A stretch of DNA of 22,168 nucleotides from Thalassiosira profunda (lineage: Eukaryota > Bacillariophyta > Thalassiosirophyceae > Thalassiosirales > Thalassiosiraceae). Each line of letters opens with the position of its first letter. Within the stretch, counting starts at the first letter, position 1. The notes beneath the pieces are model-generated. The model made no database searches, was not told where the DNA came from, and saw nothing but the letters and a program-made list of their open reading frames with translations. Both the position numbers and the translations under genes were made by a program. Shown piece by piece: positions 16,284-22,168 of this stretch. The stretch is taken from assembly GCA_036939355.1 (NCBI GenBank), contig JALLAP010000064.1, forward strand, positions 1 to 22,168, in the 5' to 3' direction.

Positions 16284-18035
16284 CTAACTGCACATCATGA
16301 CGCCACGAAGGACATTTGTCGCCGTGGTCGAAACGAGGGATCCGTCGCTGATTTCCTCTCCGTCCGCTCCACTGTTCGTACAAACCTGAGCATCCACATC
16401 ATTGGAAGAGTAAATCTTCCTCCAACTCTCGGCCATGATGCCATCCACAGATCCAAAGCGACGCCGGAACGCGCCTTCCAGCTTGGCCTCGCTCAGGACG
16501 TTCTGCTTCACGGCATCGCATGCATCCGCGTCCACCCTGCACACCCAATGGAAGGTGCGCCAGGCCAACGCGGCGTGACCGCCCTCTTCCATCGCGATCG
16601 TGTGCAGCTCCTCCCGGATCCAAGCGAGCGTCGCCTCGTCGACGGCGTAGTATTTGCTTCCCTCCTCTGCACCGTTCGCCAACACAAGATCGAGGGCATC
16701 GACCTCCGCGGCGGCCTCCAACGCCGAGAGCGTCTCGTCGACGCACCCCTCCCGCGCCACCGCTATGGCCAGTGCCATCAAGTCGCTACCGAACTCGTGA
16801 TGGGAGGCTGGCAACGGGCCCGGCCCGACGTCCCGCCCCAACAGCCGGGAGGCGATGTCGAACGACGTCGCGGCGTGACGGACCTCGTCCAATGCTGCCT
16901 CAAGAGCATCCTGCACCAAGTCGCTGGGAGCTCCATTCGTCATTAGCGCGATGCTGAAGGCCGCGAAGGAGGCCACCGACGCGTGCTCTCCCAGGGCGCT
17001 CGTCGTCCACTTCTCCCCAAGGGCCAGCTGGTTGGGGTGGACGGTGCGGTTGCCCTCGAACACCGGGCGAGATTCCACCAAGTCGGCCAGTCCATCGAAT
17101 TGAGACTCCACGGCACCATCGCCCGGGCGAAGGGGCACCACCACCGGAGACGCCCGGAGCGTCCGGCCGGTGGCGTCGACGAACGGCCGTCCCTCGATGG
17201 CGCGGGAGCACACGTAAGAATCCTCATCTTCGTCCAGGCGCGGGACCTCCATCGACCCATTGTCCACCGCCGTCGGGGGTCCGATGAAAACAATCTCGGC
17301 CTCATAGTCGGTGGCGCACTCGTCGGTGGCGCTGGGACCGGAGCGGACGTTGATCGGCTCGCCGTCGAACGACCGCACCTTGGGCGCGGTGACGTTGGCG
17401 CCGTGCTCGCATCCGTTGAGCATGACCTCGACGTTGACCGTGCAAACGTTCTCGACGGTCGTCGCCTCCTCCTCGTCGCGCTCGGGCTGCTTGGGCGTCC
17501 TCCCCAGCGCCCTCCACAGCGCGGCCTTGAGCGAGAAGCCACCGCCCGTGAGGCGCGTGGTATCTTCGTCTTCTTCTGGGACGGGCGAGGGAGGGTACGT
17601 CCGATCCTTCATGGCCTCGCACCAATAACTCGTGTAGGACCAGCTTGCGTTGTACGAGCTGGGCGGGAGGAAGGTCATGTAATTGGGATCGAGCACGCCC
17701 TCGATGGAGACGTCGAGAGAATCTTCGCCCCAGGTGACCCGGGGCACGAAGGTGGTGGCGTCGCAATCGCTGATAATGGTAAGGTAGGCTTCGTTGCCGG
17801 AGACGGGCTGCTCGCCGTACATGAATTGATCATCGTTGTACTGGAACACCGACACGGGGACGTTGCTCGTGATGGCGAGGCCTTGGCGATGGTGGGAGCC
17901 GACGGCGGAGGAGGAATCTTCGTGAAGGATGTAAGTGCCGGGGGCGGCGACGGCCTCGATGTCTCGGGCATGGACGGCCCGCGGCCCGCCAGCGACTAGC
18001 AGGGCGATGGCAATGGCTGCGTTGTGAAGATGCAT
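16284..18035 (-). CDS. Secreted ferritin-like di-iron domain protein, copy B
   Basis: 583 aa from the ATG at 18035, closely similar along its full length to the 589-aa copy at 11861-13630. It has a signal peptide (MHLHNAAIAIALLVAGG, cleavage near AVHA). The unrecognised N-terminal region and the GRPFVDATGRTLRA block are kept. All predicted metal ligands are retained: LGEHASVASF, LDEVRHAATSF, REGCVDET, EEGGHAALAW. Differences concentrate in the acidic linker after SPVPEEDED, in a short deletion after EEATTV (RSSNQ missing), in the stretch after VVVPLRPGD, and at the C-terminus. Conservation of the metal site with drift in linkers suggests both copies work. It is divergent from the Plg-R(KT)-like copy B. 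Confidence 0.78.
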   Translation of the reverse strand: MHLHNAAIAIALLVAGGPRAVHARDIEAVAAPGTYILHEDSSSAVGSHHRQGLAITSNVPVSVFQYNDDQFMYGEQPVSGNEAYLTIISDCDATTFVPRVTWGEDSLDVSIEGVLDPNYMTFLPPSSYNASWSYTSYWCEAMKDRTYPPSPVPEEDEDTTRLTGGGFSLKAALWRALGRTPKQPERDEEEATTVENVCTVNVEVMLNGCEHGANVTAPKVRSFDGEPINVRSGPSATDECATDYEAEIVFIGPPTAVDNGSMEVPRLDEDEDSYVCSRAIEGRPFVDATGRTLRASPVVVPLRPGDGAVESQFDGLADLVESRPVFEGNRTVHPNQLALGEKWTTSALGEHASVASFAAFSIALMTNGAPSDLVQDALEAALDEVRHAATSFDIASRLLGRDVGPGPLPASHHEFGSDLMALAIAVAREGCVDETLSALEAAAEVDALDLVLANGAEEGSKYYAVDEATLAWIREELHTIAMEEGGHAALAWRTFHWVCRVDADACDAVKQNVLSEAKLEGAFRRRFGSVDGIMAESWRKIYSSNDVDAQVCTNSGADGEEISDGSLVSTTATNVLRGVMMCS

Positions 18036-18535
18036 CGTCGTAAGTAGCTGAATGAGAGTTGCAGGTTGCAGATCCGCTGGGTGTTGCCGAAATGAGAGGG
18101 ATGCAGATCAGAGGCGCTGAGAGGCGTGGCAGAGGCGTTCGGAAGGTACGCGAGGTGCAGCAGTGTTGTGTTGTCGAACAATGAGCGCACATCATCGACT
18201 GGCTTGTTCGCTGGGTGCTCTTGGTCGGTGCTCTTCGACACGCGTCCGTCCTCAAGTCTCTTTGTGTCAATGAAATTTGTACTTAGGAATATGTAGTTAG
18301 GACTAAAAGATACCTTTCAGCCTGCTGCGGGGCCTCCGCCCTCCGCGCTGCTCTCTCCGCCCTCTGCTCCCACGCTCGCTCAGTGACGACTTCTTGCCGA
18401 TCCTGCAAATCCTGCATGCCTTCTTCTTGGACGACGACGACGCGATCGTGCTTCTTCCTGCCCGTTTCAGATCTTCGGGTTGATGCTCACAAACTGGCCT
18501 CGTCGTTGATGCTATCACAAAGTCCAAACGAAGCC
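18036..18535. promoter_or_regulatory. Bidirectional promoter, ferritin-like / Plg-R(KT)-like pair B
   Basis: 500 bp between divergent ATGs, aligned with 13631-14127 and sharing long blocks. The two-part motif is at 18261-18317, with its spacing increased by 5 nt relative to copies 1 and 2. Local insertions and deletions differ from copy A, which gives a natural comparison for finding constrained sites. Confidence 0.6.
18261..18317 (+). promoter_or_regulatory. Two-part promoter motif, copy 3
   Basis: TTTGTGTCAATGAAATT (18261-18277) and AAAAGATACCTTT (18305-18317), offset 44 nt. It lies 226 nt upstream of the leftward ferritin-like copy B ATG. Confidence 0.45.
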
Positions 18536-19048
18536 ATGGGATCCTCTGCTTCCAAACAATCCAAACCCCCGCCGGCGAATCCGCTGCAAACCGTCCGGGA
18601 CCGCGTCGACGAGGAGATCGCCCGGCGGATGATGGTCCAGCGCGAGGTGCAACTGGCCGTCAACCTCGCCAAAGCGCGGGATACGATCCAGATCTTCGGA
18701 TCCGCATGGGCCGCCTTCGTCGGCACAGTGGGCGCGGCGGCACTTTCCGGGCGGAAGATCCCGCCGATGGCCGGGGTGCCCGTCGTCGTGGGCGGGCTGG
18801 TGCTGGGAAACATGGCCGACCTGGCGTACGGCAACAAATTGGTGCGAGTGGCGAAGGAGGCGGAGCACATCCTCGAGAACGAAAGGGCGCGGCTGGTGCC
18901 GATGAAGCAGGCGCCGGTGCGGCGGTTTTATTCGGAGGAGGAAACGGCGGCGATGTTCGATCGGGCCACGGCCGCCGGACTGTTGTGGCCGAGCAGCGCG
19001 TTCAGTCGGTCCACTGTTCCAAGCAAAGCGAAGGGCAGTGCGGAATGA
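18536..19048 (+). CDS. Plg-R(KT)-like small membrane protein, copy B
   Basis: 170 aa, the same length as copy A (14128-14640), with only a handful of substitutions, mostly in the first 35 residues, at the start of the second segment (GRKIPPMAGVP) and near the end. The start at 18536 is set by copy A and by the MGSSASK myristoylation-like N-terminus; an upstream in-frame ATG (18383) would add an unconserved leader. The two hydrophobic segments, DLAYGN and EAEHILENER blocks are identical to copy A. Strong conservation of the C-terminal half suggests purifying selection or gene conversion. Confidence 0.75.
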   Translation: MGSSASKQSKPPPANPLQTVRDRVDEEIARRMMVQREVQLAVNLAKARDTIQIFGSAWAAFVGTVGAAALSGRKIPPMAGVPVVVGGLVLGNMADLAYGNKLVRVAKEAEHILENERARLVPMKQAPVRRFYSEEETAAMFDRATAAGLLWPSSAFSRSTVPSKAKGSAE

Positions 19049-19349
19049 ATGAATGGCAGAAGGATGCTTGACTATCTTGTTTGTGAATGGAAGATGTGGA
19101 CTGAAAAGACTCGCAAAGGGCAGGGCGGGATGCATTGCAAAACATGAAACATGGCGCCAGTCCACTGTCATCAGGCACGCACCTTGATGCAGCGACATTT
19201 GCAACGCCTCATGCATCTTTTGCTTCGGCCCAGAGACTCCACTGCGCCTTCTCTCCCTGAGTAGCTCCTCCTCTCCCTTCCAAATTAGTCAGTGACGTAA
19301 AGAAAACTTGCTGACAGGACCAAGCAAGAGAGCTCTTCCTTCATTCTTC

Positions 19350-20522
19350 ATGCAACTGCCGCACCTCATGCCTTCAACGATGCCCCGGCCGTCGATAATC
19401 GTTGCCGCGGTCCTCCTCGCCCGCCACGCCGAGGGCCTCGCCGTCGCTCCCCGGCCATTGGCGGGGTCCCACTCTGCCCTCGGACTCGCGACGCGGCTTG
19501 GCAGACACAACATCATACATGCACCGAGCTGGCGCAGAGGGGCGCGGGCTTCACTGCGCTTGGGAGCGCAGGGCGATGGCGATGGCGACAGAGGCGACAT
19601 CGTTGTCGAGGAGGGAGGAGGCCCGCCGGGCGACGACGCGACAATAGATGCACCGTTGCAACCGCCGCCGCGGCAGCCGCGAGACGCGAGCGCCAGCGGC
19701 AGAAATGCAAACATCAATGGCGACGAGCAGAGTATCGCCCGCGCGATGATGCTGATGGGCACGTCGCCCCGCCGCATCTTCCTCTCGCTGGCCTCCTCCA
19801 CTGCCATCGCGCTGGCCGCCAATTTGTTCGGCATCACGAGCAACCTCCTAGCGGTCCTGCCCGAAGACTTCAGCGAAACAACCGGCTTCGACACCTACTA
19901 TCCGAGAGGCGGGTACAAGCGGGTTGTGGTCCGGGGCGGCAGTAGTGGGGGAGGCGTTCCTGGAACGGCGAGCGGCAGCACCAAGTGCTCGTTCCTCATT
20001 CCTCAAGACTGGGTGGCTGATACGGGACTGGCGTTGGCCCAGGCAAAACGGCGGGCGGTGCCCCTCGATTATTCCATGGGATCAGATAGGGCGTCGTCGG
20101 GGGTATTGCCCGACGCGGCGTACGGTCCCCCGGGCCGATTGGACGATCGCGGACTCTCCAATGGAGATACCAACGTGTCGGTGATCGTCAACACGGACGT
20201 CAAGGACTTTCGCCTGGCGTCGTTGGGGAATCGGCCGACCAAGGCGGCCGAGGCGTTGCTCTCGAAGCGCCGGAGGCCCACAAAGTTGGAATCGGCGAGC
20301 GAGCGACGACAAGGAGCGGACGGAGTACCGGTCTACCAATTCGAATACACGGTGGATCGGGGTGAGGCTGTCCCGCCGCTGCGGGCCATTTCCGTCGTGG
20401 CGGGCAGCGCACGGGGCGACGCGTTCGTGACACTGACGGTGGTGTCGGTGGAGGGGGCGTGGGCGGACCCCGTCGCGGCCGCGAGGCTGCGGAAGGTGGC
20501 CGAGAGCTTCAAGCTCGTCTAA
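19350..20522 (+). CDS. PsbP-family thylakoid lumen protein
   Basis: 390 aa from the first ATG (19350); ATGs at 19368 and 19380 are equally credible, the last giving the tidiest signal peptide (MPRPSIIVAAVLLARHAEG). In diatoms plastid import needs a signal peptide followed by a transit peptide; the basic region after LAVAP fits, though the usual Phe after the cleavage site is not seen. A twin-arginine-like segment (SPRRIFLSLASSTAIAL) then suggests passage into the thylakoid lumen. The mature part has the PsbP pattern: GFDTYYPRGGYKRV, CSFLIPQDWVADTGLA, NVSVIVNTDVKDFRLASLG, PVYQFEYTVDRGE, DAFVTLTVVSVEGAW and a final VAESFKLV. PsbP proteins help build or stabilise photosystem II; PsbP-like paralogues serve other complexes, and I cannot tell which this is. 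It starts about 80 bp after duplication unit B. Confidence 0.8.
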   Translation: MQLPHLMPSTMPRPSIIVAAVLLARHAEGLAVAPRPLAGSHSALGLATRLGRHNIIHAPSWRRGARASLRLGAQGDGDGDRGDIVVEEGGGPPGDDATIDAPLQPPPRQPRDASASGRNANINGDEQSIARAMMLMGTSPRRIFLSLASSTAIALAANLFGITSNLLAVLPEDFSETTGFDTYYPRGGYKRVVVRGGSSGGGVPGTASGSTKCSFLIPQDWVADTGLALAQAKRRAVPLDYSMGSDRASSGVLPDAAYGPPGRLDDRGLSNGDTNVSVIVNTDVKDFRLASLGNRPTKAAEALLSKRRRPTKLESASERRQGADGVPVYQFEYTVDRGEAVPPLRAISVVAGSARGDAFVTLTVVSVEGAWADPVAAARLRKVAESFKLV

Positions 20523-20671
20523 GCCTATCGACGCCGGTGCGCCGCTGCGAGGCATTGAGAGGTGAAGGTATACTGGTTCTGAAAGTGACGCCGAGCCATC
20601 GCTGGCTCGTGAGCGCGTTCTGTGCCGGGCGGCGCCCTCCGAAATCGGTAATCATCACGAATACGCGGAAT

Positions 20672-20728
20672 AACTGCGGCTGCGCTAACTGCATACTGAT
20701 ATGCTTCAAATTTACTTCACATCGATCG
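20672..20728 (+). repeat. Direct repeat, first copy, within lipase remnant C
   Basis: AACTGCGGCTGC, then GCATACTGATATGCTTCAA and a TTACTTCACATCGATCG end. The second copy is at 20788-20846 with a few changes. Both look derived from the lipase 3' end and 3' UTR (TTGCGGCTGCACTACTAC near 11785). Confidence 0.65.
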
Positions 20729-20787
20729 GGATCGGTGCCGCGGCCGTGCGTGTTCCCGTGGTGCTGTCCGCGCCTGCATTGGGGGAG

Positions 20788-20846
20788 AACTGCGGCTGCA
20801 ACTTACTGCATACTGATATGCTTCAATATTTATTTCACATCTATCG
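20788..20846 (+). repeat. Direct repeat, second copy, within lipase remnant C
   Basis: Partner of 20672-20728. It shares GCATACTGATATGCTTCAA exactly and ends TTATTTCACATCTATCG. Confidence 0.65.
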
Positions 20847-21028
20847 AGTCCTCATTATTTGCTTGTCTTCTCTTCGTCACTCCAACTCACTCACTTTCAC
20901 ACATATCGCAGATCCCTCTTCCTCTTTCACACACTTTCGCTCGCTCGCTCTTGATATTGCAGCACAATTGCCGCCAACGGGGCGGGGTTCTTCTCCCTCT
21001 TCGCATACACATTACAGTCTTCCTGACG

Positions 21029-21080
21029 AGGCCTTGGGCTTGGGGCTTGCACAGGAAGGCCTTGGGCTTGGGGCTTGCAC
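21029..21080 (+). repeat. 24-bp tandem repeat (two copies)
   Basis: A 24-bp unit starting AGGCCTTGGGCTTGGGGC occurs at 21029-21052 and 21057-21080, separated by AGGA. It lies just beyond the stop codon of the leftward secreted gene, so it would be in its 3' UTR. Confidence 0.8.
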
Positions 21081-21085
21081 TAGGT

Positions 21086-22168
21086 TCAGACCACCGAATT
21101 GACGTAGCAGAAGCAACCAGGAGCGGGATATCCTCCAGTACCCGGGAAGATGCCAGTAGCCCCAAATCCTGCCATCGTATTAGGGTAGTGCTGGCCAGAG
21201 GCGTCGTCTTCCAGACCCGATGCAATGCTATTCCCATCGGTGTTTCCAGTGCCAAAGCAGATGTGCACATCCCCGCTGGGGAAGAGGGTGGCCTGGGCGT
21301 TGACACTGCCGCTGATAATGAAGAACGGCACTGATTCGAATGAAATCGTAAAGGATCCGTCAGTGTTGCTCCTCGTGTAAATATTTCCCCCGCGGAAGGG
21401 ATTAAGATCTTCTTGGGCAATGGCAATGCGTGGGTTAGTGTAGGAACCGGGAGCAATGGGATCTGCAGAGCAGCAGTTGTTATTGGTATCAGTTGGGAGG
21501 ATGTTGATCTGCCCGTTGGTGGAAACCTGAACAGCGGTGGTGGGAACGCAATTCAGGAAGTCAAGCTCGAATGGAAGGCCAACGAGCTCAGTGGAGTCAT
21601 CCCTATCTGATATTGACAAGCGTGTCCCGCCGTTGCCTCCGAGGGGGCTGAACTGGGCCGTGGCAGGGCATATGCCCGTTTGGGGGGGTGTGAGAGACGC
21701 ACACGTTGTGGGGCTCTAATTGACGAGGGTGTTTGTGACACTGGTGAGCTTGAGAAGAACACGCTTCGGTCTTGGTGGAGACGAAGGCTCACAAGATGTG
21801 CACAAGTCATGTGCAAAGAGTGGCTCACCTCCGTGGGGTTCTTCGTCGGCGACTCAGTCGGATTCATAGAAGTGGTGGGGCTCTGTGTGACGCCGCATCA
21901 AAGAGATTGATTAGAGTCGAGTCGGAGTTGCGAGGCAATCCTTCAACATCCGGGACTGACTCACCTCCGTTGGGTTCTTTGTCGGTGATTCAGTCAGGCA
22001 GGGGATGGTAGATTTGGACCTGAGGTAGTTCAGTGAGAGGATAGAGGAGAGGAAGGACAGAGGGTTAAGGAGTTGCAATCAGAAGAAGTTGTGGGTTGTG
22101 CACAAGTATGTGCAAACAAAATGGCAAACGTGCAACTCACGCCTTCGTGCCCGCGCCCTTGGCGCTCT
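21086..22168 (-). CDS. Secreted PT-linker protein with nidogen-like domain, 5' partial
   Basis: Exons 22168-22141 (cut by the window edge), 22019-21965, 21882-21829 and 21715-21086, with GTGAG donors and phase-consistent junctions. Exon 1 ends with the same sequence as the gene at 15069-16007 (AKGAGTKA). Exon 2 gives SKSTIPCLTESPTKNPTE; exon 3 gives SPTTSMNPTESPTKNPTE, an extra PT module. Exon 4 encodes a domain with LPFELDFLNCVPTTAVQVST, NPRIAIAQEDLNPFRGGNIY, FTISFESVPFF and ATLFPSGDVHICFG. This resembles nidogen-like or choice-of-anchor β-domains of secreted bacterial and animal proteins (strand, P-R-I-A, D-L-N-P, then G-D-I-x-F). It ends CFCYVNSVV with paired cysteines. Probably extracellular or wall-associated; function unknown. 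Only exon 1, with the likely signal peptide, is incomplete. Confidence 0.65.
21790..21804 (-). repeat. TGTGCACATCTTGTG motif, copy 3 (intron of secreted gene)
   Basis: An exact copy on the minus strand, inside the predicted intron 21828-21716 of the nidogen-like gene, followed in the sense direction by unrelated intron sequence. Confidence 0.6.

Larger units (their letters stand above)
16009..19268. repeat. Segmental duplication unit, copy B
   Basis: Second copy of the 11594-14855 unit, 3260 bp by eye. It has the same gene order: lipase tail (+), ferritin-like (-), Plg-R(KT)-like (+). Both protein pairs remain intact and similar in length, suggesting both copies are under selection. Confidence 0.85.
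20582..20846 (+). pseudogene. Decayed lipase tail, copy C
   Basis: GTGCCGGGCGGCGCCCTC and the following bases match the lipase tail at 11593 and 16009. The upstream part resembles 11494-11522 with a large deletion. Further on, fragments matching the Pro/Cys tail (CCGTGGTGCTGTCC) appear, again with deletions, and the 3' end is present twice. Frame and stops are scrambled, so it is non-functional. Confidence 0.7.
20523..21085. other. Intergenic region with lipase debris and short repeats
   Basis: Between the PsbP-like stop and the stop of the convergent secreted gene. It holds the decayed lipase tail (20582-20846), a 57-59 bp direct repeat, and a 24-bp tandem repeat next to the secreted gene's 3' end. 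No intact gene is seen. Confidence 0.6.

Noticed and set aside
12983..17999. Long plus-strand frames opposite both ferritin-like genes, similar to one another
   Set aside because: Their similarity follows from the duplication of the true minus-strand genes; no domain or signal peptide is visible.
1..22168. Bacterial features such as operons, Shine-Dalgarno sites and CRISPR arrays
   Set aside because: Intron-containing genes, plastid targeting and gene spacing show this is eukaryotic nuclear DNA; no regularly spaced repeats were seen.

Overview
The window looks like nuclear DNA of a photosynthetic stramenopile, most likely a centric diatom. Support: short GT-AG introns (about 55 to 115 nt), a plastid PsbP-family protein with a stacked signal/transit/lumen presequence, an APR-B-like sulfonucleotide reductase fused to glutaredoxin, helicase-associated (HA) repeats, and secreted proteins with Pro-Thr-rich linkers after a Lys/Ser/Gly-rich exon. 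All of these are typical of diatoms. A Thalassiosirales species is my best guess, but that is inference only.

Layout. 1-136 (-) is the 5' end of a secreted carboxylesterase-like gene. 686-1957 (-) is the sulfonucleotide reductase. 3473-4129 (+) holds the N-terminal part of a class 3 lipase, whose C-terminal part with the catalytic triad resumes near 11014-11805 (+). The intervening ~7 kb carries three unrelated genes: a GNAT-HA-HA-Myb-Myb protein (7001-4335, -, four exons), a coiled-coil protein (9495-7172, -, two exons), and an intronless Spo11/topoisomerase VI subunit A-like protein (9844-10995, +). This block is either an insertion into the lipase gene or a set of genes nested in a giant lipase intron; phase-compatible splice sites exist at 4126 and 11075.

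11594-14855 and 16009-19268 are two diverged copies of one ~3.26 kb unit: the lipase 3' end, a secreted ferritin-like di-iron protein (-), and a Plg-R(KT)-like membrane protein (+) that shares a ~500 bp divergent promoter with the ferritin-like gene. Copy B starts directly after an N at 16008, where it abuts a truncated secreted-protein gene (16007-15069, -). After copy B come a PsbP-like gene (19350-20522, +), a decayed third lipase tail (20582-20846), and a second secreted-protein gene (22168-21086, -). The two secreted genes share their 5' exon module but have different C-terminal domains.

Best candidates for something undescribed: (1) the Spo11-like / Myb-HA / coiled-coil cassette interrupting a lipase; (2) the duplicated pair of a ferritin-like and a Plg-R(KT)-like gene, whose promoter shares a two-part motif with the carboxylesterase-like gene; (3) exon-module sharing between secreted genes. 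Gene models with introns were built by hand from splice-site consensus and phase, and no RNA evidence was available.
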